A stretch of 25,936 bases of DNA from a virus, in IMG/VR virus record IMGVR_UViG_3300015371_000152, positions 1 to 25,936 of that record; one strand, given 5' to 3'. Made by a program: the position numbers and the translations under genes. Position 1 is the first letter of the stretch. Every line of letters begins with the position of its first letter. The notes beneath the pieces were generated by a model, which saw only the letters and a list, made by a program, of their open reading frames with translations, searched no databases and was not told the origin of the DNA. Shown in pieces: positions 1 through 8,789 of this stretch.

Positions 1-1
1 A

Positions 2-508
2 AATTTTAATGATGAAGAAGTAACTGAAGATCACTTTTTTCATCTTTCCAAAGCTGAGTTAGTTGAGCTCGAAATGAGCCATCAGGATGGACTCTCTGAG
101 ACGTTGCAGAATATCATCGCAGCAGAAGATGGCAAAGCAATCATCGCTGAATTCAAGAAAATCATTCTAGGCGCATACGGCAAAAAGTCTCCGGATGGCA
201 GACGATTTATCAAAACACAGGAACTTCGAGAAGAATTTGAGTCGAGCGAGGCATATTCGACTCTATTTATGGAGCTAGTCACAGAAACTGACAAAGCAAT
301 CGAGTTCATTAATGGAATTGTGCCGCAAGGACTTGCTGATGATGCAGCCAAAGTGACTCAATTGAGACCAGCTGAGCCGCTAGAGCCGCTAGAGCAAAAA
401 CCAGAACCAAGAATGATCAGTAGAGCAGAAGTCGAAGCAATGTCGCGAGAAGATCTTGTAAAACTGGGGACTGATATTTCCGCGGGCCTAGTCAAGATCG
501 CAGAATAA
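2..508 (+). CDS. Hypothetical phage protein, N-terminus cut by window edge
   Basis: The reading frame is open from base 2 to a stop at 506-508, so the gene starts upstream of the window; an internal ATG at 74 is only a possible start and has no good ribosome site. At least 168 residues are visible. The protein is acidic and helical. Near its C-terminus it has a Pro/Glu-rich linker followed by a segment (SRAEVEAMSREDLVKLG) that loosely echoes the N-terminal SKAELVELE, hinting at a repeated short helical motif. I do not recognise the family. A promoter for the next gene overlaps its 3' end. Confidence 0.75.
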   Translation, partial: NFNDEEVTEDHFFHLSKAELVELEMSHQDGLSETLQNIIAAEDGKAIIAEFKKIILGAYGKKSPDGRRFIKTQELREEFESSEAYSTLFMELVTETDKAIEFINGIVPQGLADDAAKVTQLRPAEPLEPLEQKPEPRMISRAEVEAMSREDLVKLGTDISAGLVKIAE

Positions 509-528
509 ACATCCCGTATAATGAAACC
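497..528 (+). promoter_or_regulatory. Promoter of the 85-aa gene (WTCGCA-N14-TATAATGAAACC class)
   Basis: ATCGCA (497-502), 14 bases, then TATAAT (517-522) followed by GAAACC. The same bipartite pattern with identical spacing occurs at 11747-11778 and 12045-12076. There is no consensus TTGACA. An AAGGAG ribosome site and ATG (547) follow at once, so the predicted leader is under 20 bases. Confidence 0.7.
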
Positions 529-546
529 CCTACTAAGGAGACGATT

Positions 547-804
547 ATGTCAAACGAACTCATGATCGCCAGGTTGGCCGCACAGTTGGTCGCCGGGATG
601 GGTGTTTCGAAGATTCTAGGCAGTATTGTCCAGAACAACGTCATCATCGCGACGCCGCTCGAAGCAGTGGCCGTCAAAGCTGGTAGCCTTGTTCTTGGCT
701 CGATGCTGGTCGAGCAGTCTTCGAACCACATCACTCAGCAGATCGACACCGTGACCACTTGGTGGAAGAGTCGTAACGAAGACACCGAAGAAGTCACCAC
801 TTAG
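547..804 (+). CDS. Small hypothetical protein, possibly membrane-associated
   Basis: 85 residues. The first 60 are hydrophobic and Ala/Val/Gly-rich, with two moderately hydrophobic helical stretches (about residues 5-25 and 40-57), then a charged tail rich in Glu and Thr. I infer membrane association or an amphipathic helical bundle but recognise no family. The ATG is preceded by a strong AAGGAG. The gene stands alone, with its own promoter just upstream and a strong intrinsic terminator just downstream, so it is expected to be monocistronic. Confidence 0.8.
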   Translation: MSNELMIARLAAQLVAGMGVSKILGSIVQNNVIIATPLEAVAVKAGSLVLGSMLVEQSSNHITQQIDTVTTWWKSRNEDTEEVTT

Positions 805-811
805 TAAGCAA

Positions 812-845
812 AGCTAAGGTCCCCACAAGGACTTTAGCTTTTTTC
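812..845 (+). terminator. Rho-independent terminator
   Basis: An 11-bp stem with one G-T pair (812-822 with 829-839), loop CCACAA and a T-run. The GGACTTTAGCT right arm is nearly the same as in the terminator at 12014-12046, and GGACTTT recurs at 12226-12232. Confidence 0.92.
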
Positions 846-867
846 TTTGTCTAGGCTAAGGACATAC

Positions 868-1503
868 ATGAGTAGTTCTGAATTCCCGCCCAATAGCGCA
901 GTAAGTAAACAAGGTGCACCAGTCGACAAAAAAGTAGAGCGCGTTACTTCGGGCGAGCCTGTTCGGAGGAGAAAGTCTCTGCGTAAGCAGTTTTCGGAGA
1001 CATTTGTTGCTGGTGATGCTAGAAGTGCCGTCACTTACGTTGTTTTGGACGTATTGCTTCCGGCGGCAAAAGACATGATTGTCGAAGCAGGATCGCAAGG
1101 AATCGAGAAGTTGATCTTCGGAGATTCTTCTCGGCGAAGAGGTGCACGACCTCCGGTGTCAGGTCCTACAGGCTATGTCAGTTACAACCGTCTCTCCGGT
1201 CCAATGGGCGGAAGTAGAATTCCAGGGCCACAGAGAGCATTGAGTCGTGCTGCTCGTGGAAGGCATAATTTCGACGAGATTGTTCTGGAACAAAGAACCG
1301 AAGCCGAGGAAGTAATCGACCGACTATTCGACCTGGTGAGTCGCTATGACCAAGCAACAGTTGCTGATCTATACGAACTCGTTGGTCTCCAGTCCGCTCA
1401 TACCGACCATAAATGGGGTTGGGAAGACCTTCATGGGGCTGGGGTTACTCGAGTGCGCGGTGGTTATCTACTCGATCTACCGGAGCCAGAACCACTCGAC
1501 TAA
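868..1503 (+). CDS. Conserved actinophage-type protein of unknown function
   Basis: 211 residues from ATG 868. An in-frame TTG at 847 lies inside the terminator T-run and is rejected. The N-terminal 50 residues are basic with an RRRKSLRK patch. A hydrophobic, Ala/Val-rich stretch around residues 55-85 could be buried or membrane-associated, followed by an Arg/Gly/Pro-rich low-complexity linker. The C-terminal 75 residues are a compact domain (DLYELVGL, KWGWEDL, VRGGYLLDLP). From memory this is a common protein in actinobacteriophages, always hypothetical. It heads an apparent operon reaching 3974. No enzymatic motif is visible. Confidence 0.8.
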   Translation: MSSSEFPPNSAVSKQGAPVDKKVERVTSGEPVRRRKSLRKQFSETFVAGDARSAVTYVVLDVLLPAAKDMIVEAGSQGIEKLIFGDSSRRRGARPPVSGPTGYVSYNRLSGPMGGSRIPGPQRALSRAARGRHNFDEIVLEQRTEAEEVIDRLFDLVSRYDQATVADLYELVGLQSAHTDHKWGWEDLHGAGVTRVRGGYLLDLPEPEPLD

Positions 1504-1505
1504 CC

Positions 1506-1736
1506 ATGAGTAGAGCTGACGAGATCGATATTCAAGAATTTGCACGTCGTGTTGAACAAGTATGCGATTTTCTTCTTGATCGTATTCCTGAAAAAGATGG
1601 ATCTGCCGATATTCGAGTCATTCAAGATCTAAAAGAAGATGCAGCAGATCTTCAACATAGTACTAGAACAATCGGTCAAGGAACGCTTAGTGGTCTGAAA
1701 GACTATATGAGCGGAGCACCTCAAAAGGAGCAATAA
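1506..1736 (+). CDS. Small hypothetical protein
   Basis: 76 residues from ATG 1506, two bases after the upstream stop. Acidic and predicted helical, with a pattern suggesting a short helical bundle (EFARRVEQVCDFLLDRI). An earlier in-frame start at 1413 would overlap the upstream gene heavily and is rejected. The stop overlaps the next start (TAATG at 1734-1738), which indicates translational coupling. Function unknown. Confidence 0.75.
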   Translation: MSRADEIDIQEFARRVEQVCDFLLDRIPEKDGSADIRVIQDLKEDAADLQHSTRTIGQGTLSGLKDYMSGAPQKEQ

Positions 1737-2659
1737 TGAAGCTTGTCCCAGAGGCGATTAGCAGGACGGTCGCCCGTAACTCCCTACTCCTGCAGAAGAG
1801 CTCACCACAAGTGCTCTTTGGTGTGGGCGTTGTGGGCATGGTGGGAACTACGGTTCTTGCCTGTCGAGCCACGTTGAAAATGGATACGGTCCTGGATGAG
1901 GCGAAAGGCAAGCTCGAGACGGCCAAGACGCTTGAGCATCCGGATTATAGTGAAAAAGATCGTGGAAGGGATACGTCACTTATCTACTTCCAGACCAGCG
2001 TCAAGATTGTCAAGCTGTACGCCCCGGCAGTTATCGTGGGTGGTCTGTCGATCGCCGCTCTGACGAGCTCTCATCGGATTCTTACTAGGCGCAATGCAGC
2101 TCTGACTGTAGCTTACAGTGCCTTGGACAGAGGATTTAGAGAATATCGGGCTCGCGTAGTGGAGAAGTATGGTGAGGAAGAGGATCGGAATCTTCGCTAC
2201 GGTAGCAGACAGGTACAGATCGAAGATGAAAACGGTAAGAAGAAAATGGTTACTCGGGTTGATATTGACAATGACCCATCAATTTATGCTCGATTCTTTG
2301 ATTCATATTCTACTTCGTGGAGCAAGGAACCCGAGTATAACTTGATTTTCCTCAAGTGTCAACAGAATTACGCAAACGATCTTCTTAGGTCTCGTGGGCA
2401 TGTATTCTTGAACGAAGTCTACGACATGCTCGGAATTCCGAGGTCTAAGGCCGGAGCAGTAGTGGGTTGGTTGCTGTCACCGAATGGTGAGACTGACAAT
2501 TTCGTCAATTTCGGCGTCTTCGATGGTAGAGATGGTCCGGCTCGAGATTTCGTCAACGGTCTTGAGGGTGCAATTCTACTCGATTTCAATGTTGACGGCG
2601 TTATTTACGACAAGATTGACGGTCTAGGAGAGGAGTTGTCATGGCAGCTGGGGCACTAG
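1736..2659 (+). CDS. Predicted membrane protein of unknown function (DUF6353-like)
   Basis: 307 residues. Two hydrophobic segments, about residues 24-44 and 92-112, flank a charged loop; the remaining ~190 residues are a soluble C-terminal domain with acidic and aromatic-rich stretches. The layout (two N-terminal helices, then a domain with many Tyr and Phe) resembles the DUF6353 group of phage proteins; I give that from memory with moderate confidence. It overlaps the next gene by 19 bases, and that gene also encodes a membrane protein, so the two may form a membrane complex. No catalytic motif is seen. Confidence 0.8.
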   Translation: MKLVPEAISRTVARNSLLLQKSSPQVLFGVGVVGMVGTTVLACRATLKMDTVLDEAKGKLETAKTLEHPDYSEKDRGRDTSLIYFQTSVKIVKLYAPAVIVGGLSIAALTSSHRILTRRNAALTVAYSALDRGFREYRARVVEKYGEEEDRNLRYGSRQVQIEDENGKKKMVTRVDIDNDPSIYARFFDSYSTSWSKEPEYNLIFLKCQQNYANDLLRSRGHVFLNEVYDMLGIPRSKAGAVVGWLLSPNGETDNFVNFGVFDGRDGPARDFVNGLEGAILLDFNVDGVIYDKIDGLGEELSWQLGH

Positions 2660-3453
2660 TCGAGGAAGTGGCAGAAGAAGTTGCCACCAATCTTGAAGAG
2701 GTAGCAGCAGTCACTCGTCAAGTTAATGCCCGAGCTGTTGGATATTTCGGGATCGGGGTAGCAGTCGGATTTGGACTCGGCTTCTACTGGGGCTTTAGGT
2801 TCAACCGTGAGAAGATCCGAGCGGAAGTACTGAGAGAAGCCGAGGAGCAGATCGATCAGATTCGTGAGCTATATCAGCAGAAGACGCTGGCGGCCGAGAA
2901 TCAGGACAAGCCTTCGGTGGAAGAGATTGTCGAGCAGCGGGGATATTCCACCAGAGAGCCGGATATGGATGTGGAACCAGAGCGGGCGCTACGACCACCA
3001 GTTCCGATCATTGTCACACCGCCACCAGTTGTGGTCATTGAGGAGCCGGTGAGCGAGGAGCCGGACTGGATCTGGGCGCAGGAACTGGCTAAGCGAGACA
3101 AGGAACATCCGTACATCATCCACGAAGATGAGTGGACTGGTGGTGACATGTCCTATGAGCAGACGCAATATACTTATTGGGCGGGTGATGATGTTCTCAC
3201 GGATACAGACAACACTCCGATCTCTCATCCGAACCAAGTCGTCGGAAGCGAAAATCTTCGATTTGGTCACGGGGCAGGAGATCCCAACATCGTCTTCGTC
3301 CGCAACGACAAACTCCAGCTCGACATCGAAATCGACCGAGAGCCTGGAAGCTTCGAAGAAGAAGTCCTCGGTAAGACTCGTCCTGTAGAGGACGGGCTAG
3401 AGCATTCCTCGCAGAGCCGCCCTGCTCGGAGGAAGCCGAAACGTAATCCATAG
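2641..3453 (+). CDS. Single-pass membrane protein with long acidic/proline-rich tail
   Basis: 270 residues from ATG 2641, inside the end of the previous gene. An acidic N-terminal helix is followed by one Gly/Phe-rich membrane segment (about residues 33-51), then a charged coiled-coil-like stretch (52-85) and a proline/valine run (about 118-135). The C-terminal part is rich in Asp, Trp and Tyr and ends in a basic tail. Conserved in actinophages as a hypothetical protein, from memory. The pairing with the two-helix membrane protein upstream suggests a shared role at the cell membrane, but function is unknown. Confidence 0.78.
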   Translation: MAAGALVEEVAEEVATNLEEVAAVTRQVNARAVGYFGIGVAVGFGLGFYWGFRFNREKIRAEVLREAEEQIDQIRELYQQKTLAAENQDKPSVEEIVEQRGYSTREPDMDVEPERALRPPVPIIVTPPPVVVIEEPVSEEPDWIWAQELAKRDKEHPYIIHEDEWTGGDMSYEQTQYTYWAGDDVLTDTDNTPISHPNQVVGSENLRFGHGAGDPNIVFVRNDKLQLDIEIDREPGSFEEEVLGKTRPVEDGLEHSSQSRPARRKPKRNP

Positions 3454-3464
3454 AAACGACAGGG

Positions 3465-3974
3465 ATGACCAAAACGGATATTGCATATTATGAGTGGCTG
3501 ATCTCGCAAGTTGATACTCCAGGAGATCGATCTTACAGAGACTTGTTCGAACGTTTGCACAACTTCGAATTTGTCTGGTTCGTTCCAAATGACGATAATC
3601 GCGTCCAGGATGGCTTGGATCTACGCGCAGAATTTCTGAATGGGAATCGCCCTACTCTGCATCTCGAGGGGGCAACCATGTTGGAGATTCTGGTCAGTTT
3701 GAGCCGTAGAGTCGCATTTATCGGTGGTGGGAATGAACCTCAGTGGGCTTGGCGACTGCTCAAAAACCTAAAGCTGACGAAGATGTCAGATCCTTTGACG
3801 GAGGAGCAAGCCAAGCGAATCGACGATATTCTCGAAACTCTAGTCTATAGGACTTACGAGAGAAGTGGTCGAGGTGGGTTCTTCCCACTGAAAGATTCTC
3901 TGGAGGATCAAACAAAAGTTGAGCTCTGGTATCAGATGAACGCGTACGTCATCGAGAAAGACAAAAATCTCTAG
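3465..3974 (+). CDS. Conserved phage protein of unknown function
   Basis: 169 residues. Soluble and helical, with aromatic clusters near the N-terminus (residues 28-42) and a conserved-looking core at residues 70-100 (LEILVSLSRRVAFIGGG, PQWAWRLLKNL). Similar proteins sit next to replication genes in actinophages, in my recollection. No catalytic motif is seen. It lies 11 bases after the previous stop and 20 bases before the replisome fusion gene, so it is probably cotranscribed with it. Confidence 0.8.
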   Translation: MTKTDIAYYEWLISQVDTPGDRSYRDLFERLHNFEFVWFVPNDDNRVQDGLDLRAEFLNGNRPTLHLEGATMLEILVSLSRRVAFIGGGNEPQWAWRLLKNLKLTKMSDPLTEEQAKRIDDILETLVYRTYERSGRGGFFPLKDSLEDQTKVELWYQMNAYVIEKDKNL

Positions 3975-3994
3975 TAAGACTGGGGGTTTTGTGA

Positions 3995-6900
3995 ATGGAT
4001 TTTTATCAGATCCTAGTCAAGGAGACAAAAGATAAGAAGCTGGAGCTTTATCCAGACTTCATTGTCGGACGTTCCCGGGATCTGATGGTACAGGGCCGAA
4101 CCTTTTATGCAATTTGGGATGAAGAAAAAGGTCTTTGGTCTCGTGATGAGTACGACGTTCAACGATTAGTGGATGAACATCTACATGCCGAAGCTGCTAA
4201 GTTACGCGAAGAGACAGGACTGAACTATATTATCAAGTCCATGCACTCGTTTCATAGTCATTCATGGGCTACGTTCAGGAAATTCCTGCTCAACATCAGC
4301 GACAATATGCATCCTCTCGATTCAAAGGTCATGTTTTCTAACTCGGAAGTTAAGAAGACTGACTACGCGAGCAAGACACTACCATACGCGTTGGAGGGAG
4401 GTGATTACTCGGCCTGGGATGAACTAGTCGGAACGTTATATTCAGTAGAAGAGAGGGCAAAAATTGAATGGGCTATCGGATCCATCGTTGCTGGAGATTC
4501 AAAGAAAATTCAAAAATTCTTTGTTTTCTATGGCCCTGCTGGATCCGGTAAGTCCACGATTCTCAACGTCATTCACAAATTGTTTGAAGGATATACCACT
4601 ACTTTTGATGGTAAAGCCCTAGGCCGTTCGGATAGCAGTTTTGCAACAGAATCGTTCAAGAACAATCCGCTGGTAGCGATTCAACATGACGGTGATCTAT
4701 CCAGATTGGAAGACAATACTCGGCTGAATTCAATTGTCTCGCATGAGCAGATGACGATGAACGAGAAATACAAGCCGAGTTACACCTCCAGAGCTGACGC
4801 ACTCCTGTTCATGGGTACCAATCAGCCAGTGAAGATAACTGATGCAAAGTCAGGGATCATTCGCAGGTTGGTTGATATCCATCCTACCGGAGTGAAAATT
4901 CCAGTACGGCATTACAACACGCTCATAAGTCAGATTGATTTTGAGCTAGGTGCAATTGCTGTTCATTGTCAGCAAGTATATTTGGAGATGGGTAAGCACG
5001 CTTATAACGATTATCGTCCCTTGGAAATGATGTTGCAAACGGACATCTTTTTCAACTATATCGAAGCGTATTACGATGTCTTCAAATCTCAAGATCACAC
5101 GACGTTGAAGCAAGCTTACGCTTTGTACAAGGAATATTGCGCAGAAACCGGAATCGATCGTCCATTACCTCAGTATAAAATTCGTGAAGAGTTGCGTAAT
5201 TACTTCGACGACTTCAAAGATCGAGGTGAAATTAATGAAGAACGGGTTCGCAGCCTCTATACGGGCTTCAATGCGGCGAAATTCAAAGCGCCGAAAGAGA
5301 CAGAAGAAGATCTACCTGCTTTCTCGCTGGTTATGGATGAGCATGAAAGTCTACTTGATACTTTCCTCCAGGACCAACCAGCGCAGTTGGCGAACAAAGA
5401 GGAAGCGCCGTCGTTAAAGTGGGTCAACGTCAAGACTACTCTTTCAGATATTGATACCAGCAAGCTTCACTATGTGAGAGTACCTTTAAATCACATCGTG
5501 ATTGACTTCGATCTGAAAGAAGTAAATGGGCAAACGAGCCTTGAACGCAATCTTGAGGCTGCGAGTACTTGGCCAGCGACATATGCTGAGCTGAGTAAGT
5601 CTGGTGAAGGTGTACATCTGCATTATGAGTATGGGGGAGATCCTACCGAGCTGGCTTCAGTATATTCTGAAGGCATTGAGATCAAGGTTTACTCTGGTGA
5701 TGCTTCGCTACGTCGACGAGTTTCTCTTTGTAACTCAGTTCCGGTTAGCATAATCACTAGCGGCCTTCCGCTCAAGCAGAAGAAGGAGAAGATGCTTAAG
5801 GCTAAAACTATTTCAACAGAAAAGGGTCTTAGGGATCTAATCGAGCGGAATCTGCGTAAGGAAGTTCATCCAGGGACAAAACCTTCGATCGACTTCATAG
5901 CTCATATTCTCGAAGAGGCATATGAGGATGGGCTGAAGTACGATGTCACAGACATGCGACCTCGTATTTTAGCTTTTGCTAACAACAGTACCAATCAAGC
6001 ATCAATCTGTTTGAAAATTGTCCAGACGATGAAGTTTCAATCCGAGCCTGAGGTTAGTTCGGACGCACAAGTAGAAGTAGCCGATGATCGAATGGCTATA
6101 TTTGACGTCGAGGTTTATCCAAATCTGTTCGTCATTTGCTGGAAATTTCGAGGAGACGATGCAGTTGTTCGGATGATCAACCCGAGTAGAGAAGAAGTTG
6201 AGAACTTAACAAAATTGAAGTTGGTCGGCTTTTACAACCGTCGTTTCGACAATCATATTCTGTATGGTGCTGTTCTTGGTTACAGCATTGCACAGTTGTA
6301 TGACTTGACTCGAAAGATTGTCATCGATAACAATCGGAATGCATTCTTTGCTCAGGCCTACAATCTCTCCTATGCTGATATTTGGGAAATCAGTTCAGTT
6401 AAACAAGGCTTGAAGAAATTTGAAATTGACCTGGGCATCCACCATATGGAACTAGACCTTCCGTTGGATCAGCCGGTAGACGAGAAGGACTGGCCTCGAG
6501 TGGTGGAGTATTGTGTCAACGATGTTCGAGCAACGGAAGCGGTGCTAGAAGATCGTTGGGAAGACTTTGTTGCTCGTCAAATCCTTGCTGAGCTGAGTGG
6601 ATTGACTATTAACGATACGACGCAACGACACACTGCGAAGATCATATTTGGTGATGATAAGAATCCACAACAATATTTTGTCTATACAGACCTAAGTGAG
6701 GAATTCAATGGCTATACGTTTGACGCGGGTCGAAGTTCTTATCGGGGAGAAGATCCAGGAGAAGGTGGTTACGTATACGCTGAACCCGGGATATACTCCC
6801 GTGTTGCTCTTCTTGATGTGGCTTCGATGCACCCAACCACGATCGAACTCCTCAACGTCTTCGGAAAGTACACAGAAAAGTTCTCGGCCCTCAAGGAAGC

Positions 6901-7753
6901 CCGCGTCGCCATAAAGCGGGGTGCGTTCGACAAAGCACGGAAGATGCTGAATGGTCGTTTGAAGCCTTATCTAGAGAATGAGGATAGGGCGGACAAATTG
7001 GCATACGCGCTCAAGATTGTAATCAACATTGTCTATGGCTTAACCTCGGCTAAATTCGATAATCCCTTCCGAGACAAGCGGAACAAAGACAATATCGTCG
7101 CTAAGCGCGGTGCTCTTTACATGATCGACCTCAAGAACGCCTTGCAAGAAGCAGGGTACAAAGTGGCACACATCAAGACCGACTCGGTCAAGATTCCAAA
7201 TGCCACAGGAAAAGCTATTGCCTTCGTAATTAGGCATGGTAAACAATACGGTTACGACTTCGAACACGAGATCACCTATGACAAACTTTGCTTGGTTAAC
7301 GATGCTGTTTATATTGCACGAAAAGATAGTACCTGGACTGCTGTCGGTTCTCAATTTCAGCATCCTTATGTATATAAAACTCTCTTCTCAGGCGAAGAAC
7401 TTACTTTCGACGATTTCTGTGAGAGTAAGAACGTAGTTCAGGGAGCGATGTATCTAGACAGAGAGGAACGTGAAAAAGGTGAAGAGCTTGATCATCGCAG
7501 GATGCGGTTTCTTGGCAGGACTGGCCGGTTCGTACCTGTACAAGTCGGCGGGGGCACCCTCTATCGCGTCAAAGAAGACAAGTACTACGCAGTAGCCGGG
7601 ACCAAGGGCTACCGTTGGATTGACGCGGAGATAGCGCAGACTATCCCCGACTTGAAAATCGACATGGCATATTTCGAAAAGCTAAAAGCTGACGCCATCA
7701 AAACTATCGAAGCATTCGGTTCTTTTGAGGAGTTTGTAAATGGAAGTTCTTAA
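3995..7753 (+). CDS. Fused SF3 helicase / AEP-like primase / family B DNA polymerase
   Basis: 1252 residues. The helicase part has Walker A GPAGSGKST (180-188), a Walker B-like AIQHDGDL (228-235), sensor-1 FMGTN (272-276) and arginine pair IIRR (288-291), as in D5/SF3 helicases. A middle segment has VIDFD (502-506), SGEGVHLHY (536-544) and IEIKVY (561-566), matching the three AEP primase motifs. The C-terminal half is a family B polymerase: exonuclease motifs FDVE (703-706), YNRRFD (747-752) and YCVND (839-843); motif A DVASMHP (941-947), motif B KIVINIVYG (1007-1015), motif C KTDS (1061-1064). It would unwind, prime, copy and proofread phage DNA. Odd points: the usual DTDS is KTDS, and helicase precedes primase. 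Exonuclease and polymerase assignments are firm; the primase rests on motifs. Confidence 0.93.
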   Translation: MDFYQILVKETKDKKLELYPDFIVGRSRDLMVQGRTFYAIWDEEKGLWSRDEYDVQRLVDEHLHAEAAKLREETGLNYIIKSMHSFHSHSWATFRKFLLNISDNMHPLDSKVMFSNSEVKKTDYASKTLPYALEGGDYSAWDELVGTLYSVEERAKIEWAIGSIVAGDSKKIQKFFVFYGPAGSGKSTILNVIHKLFEGYTTTFDGKALGRSDSSFATESFKNNPLVAIQHDGDLSRLEDNTRLNSIVSHEQMTMNEKYKPSYTSRADALLFMGTNQPVKITDAKSGIIRRLVDIHPTGVKIPVRHYNTLISQIDFELGAIAVHCQQVYLEMGKHAYNDYRPLEMMLQTDIFFNYIEAYYDVFKSQDHTTLKQAYALYKEYCAETGIDRPLPQYKIREELRNYFDDFKDRGEINEERVRSLYTGFNAAKFKAPKETEEDLPAFSLVMDEHESLLDTFLQDQPAQLANKEEAPSLKWVNVKTTLSDIDTSKLHYVRVPLNHIVIDFDLKEVNGQTSLERNLEAASTWPATYAELSKSGEGVHLHYEYGGDPTELASVYSEGIEIKVYSGDASLRRRVSLCNSVPVSIITSGLPLKQKKEKMLKAKTISTEKGLRDLIERNLRKEVHPGTKPSIDFIAHILEEAYEDGLKYDVTDMRPRILAFANNSTNQASICLKIVQTMKFQSEPEVSSDAQVEVADDRMAIFDVEVYPNLFVICWKFRGDDAVVRMINPSREEVENLTKLKLVGFYNRRFDNHILYGAVLGYSIAQLYDLTRKIVIDNNRNAFFAQAYNLSYADIWEISSVKQGLKKFEIDLGIHHMELDLPLDQPVDEKDWPRVVEYCVNDVRATEAVLEDRWEDFVARQILAELSGLTINDTTQRHTAKIIFGDDKNPQQYFVYTDLSEEFNGYTFDAGRSSYRGEDPGEGGYVYAEPGIYSRVALLDVASMHPTTIELLNVFGKYTEKFSALKEARVAIKRGAFDKARKMLNGRLKPYLENEDRADKLAYALKIVINIVYGLTSAKFDNPFRDKRNKDNIVAKRGALYMIDLKNALQEAGYKVAHIKTDSVKIPNATGKAIAFVIRHGKQYGYDFEHEITYDKLCLVNDAVYIARKDSTWTAVGSQFQHPYVYKTLFSGEELTFDDFCESKNVVQGAMYLDREEREKGEELDHRRMRFLGRTGRFVPVQVGGGTLYRVKEDKYYAVAGTKGYRWIDAEIAQTIPDLKIDMAYFEKLKADAIKTIEAFGSFEEFVNGSS

Positions 7754-7913
7754 TAAGCTCGAAACTGCCGCGACATTAGCAGCTGTTCGTGCTGTTATAT
7801 CGAGCGCTCCTTATGATTTATCCAAAGATAATGCTCTTAAAACTGCTGAGCAAAAACTTGACAATAATTTGGAAAAGTTTAATCAGGAGGAGATCGATGC
7901 CAGCACAAGATAA
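7740..7913 (+). CDS. Small hypothetical protein
   Basis: 57 residues from ATG 7740, starting inside the last codons of the polymerase gene and ending inside the start of the next gene. Composition is Ala/Lys/Glu-rich and predicted helical, starting MEVLNKLETAA. A ribosome site (GAGGAG, 7727-7732) precedes the ATG. The tight overlap on both sides supports it as a real coupled gene. Function unknown. Confidence 0.65.
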   Translation: MEVLNKLETAATLAAVRAVISSAPYDLSKDNALKTAEQKLDNNLEKFNQEEIDASTR

Positions 7914-8364
7914 CACCGTGTTGATGGAAGGTGTTCGGATTATCTTCCGTAATTTCGCTGGCAAGGAAGGCCAGTACAATCGCGAAGGTGACCGAAATTT
8001 CGCAGTTCTGCTTGACGAGAAAGTGGCCAAGGCCATGGACGAAGATGGCTGGAACGTCAAGATGCTCAGGCCTCGTACGGAAGAGGAGGGCGAGGAGCCG
8101 CAGGCATATTTGCCCATCTCGGTCAATTTTAAGGGCCGCCCTCCGAGAATCGTGATGATCACCTCAAGAGGTCGTACTCATCTCGACGAAGATACGGTCG
8201 AGTCTTTGGACTGGGCCGATATTATTAATGTCGATTTGATCGTGCGTCCGTACGAGTGGGTGGTCAACGATAAGTCGGGAATCAAAGCATATCTCCAAGC
8301 ACTCTATGTGACAATCGAGGAAGATCCGCTGGAGATTAAGTACGGCGAGCTCGAGCAGCAGTGA
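7897..8364 (+). CDS. Probable single-stranded DNA-binding-type protein
   Basis: 155 residues from ATG 7897, preceded by CAGGAGGAGATCG. A longer in-frame extension upstream overlaps the 57-aa gene and lacks a ribosome site. The protein is beta-rich and acidic with no enzymatic motif (GVRIIFRNFAGKEG near the N-terminus, IVRPYEW and KAYLQALYVTIEED near the C-terminus). Such proteins beside phage polymerases are usually OB-fold single-strand DNA-binding proteins, and similar actinophage proteins carry that label from memory. The function is inferred from context and general character. Confidence 0.75.
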   Translation: MPAQDNTVLMEGVRIIFRNFAGKEGQYNREGDRNFAVLLDEKVAKAMDEDGWNVKMLRPRTEEEGEEPQAYLPISVNFKGRPPRIVMITSRGRTHLDEDTVESLDWADIINVDLIVRPYEWVVNDKSGIKAYLQALYVTIEEDPLEIKYGELEQQ

Positions 8365-8462
8365 TCGCCGTTATCGTAACGATTATTGTTACATTCATTG
8401 TTGTTTTGATCAGCATTGCTTTCGGATATTTTCTTGGCGTCACACGAACTAGAAACGAATAG
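8361..8462 (+). CDS. 33-residue single-pass membrane peptide
   Basis: GTG start at 8361 overlaps the previous stop (GTGATC). The product is almost entirely one hydrophobic helix (residues 2-25, Ile/Val-rich) followed by a short basic tail TRTRNE. Overlap with the upstream stop and close spacing to the next gene support translation. Probably a small inner-membrane phage peptide; function unknown. Confidence 0.55.
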   Translation: MIAVIVTIIVTFIVVLISIAFGYFLGVTRTRNE

Positions 8463-8468
8463 GGAGCT

Positions 8469-8789
8469 ATGGAGACTACTAGTATTACGACAAAGTATGT
8501 CCGCAAGCCTTTATTCGTGGATGCTGTCCAAGTTACTGAGCAAAATTTCGCTGACATCGCCCGGTGGTGCTTTGGGGAAGTTGGCAATATCGATGAGTCG
8601 CCAGTCGACAGATCTGCGGATGTACAGCCGACGAAACAGTATATCCATGTCCGGGTGCATAACCCAAAGAACCCGCGGCAGACGAAAGCGTTTGTGGGGG
8701 ATTGGATTCTCTACACCGAACGAGGCTACAAAGTCTATACGACCAAAGCCTTTCAGGCTAACTTCGACCTCGTAGAGGAGCAGAATTAA
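8469..8789 (+). CDS. PGDYG-like small phage protein
   Basis: 106 residues. The pattern of an N-terminal YVRKPLFVDAVQVTE strand-helix unit and a C-terminal GDWILYTERGYKVYTTKAF is typical of a widespread small phage family with a G-D-W/Y core (PGDYG-like). Its biochemical role is unknown. It sits six bases after the membrane peptide and its stop is one base past the next start (TAATG), so it belongs to the same operon. Confidence 0.75.
   Translation: METTSITTKYVRKPLFVDAVQVTEQNFADIARWCFGEVGNIDESPVDRSADVQPTKQYIHVRVHNPKNPRQTKAFVGDWILYTERGYKVYTTKAFQANFDLVEEQN

Noticed and set aside
847-867. TTG start extending the 211-aa protein
   Set aside because: It falls in the T-run region of a strong terminator; the ATG at 868 is better.
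5184-5463. Short ORFs inside the replisome gene
   Set aside because: They are shadows in other frames of a clearly coding region with no start signals of their own.
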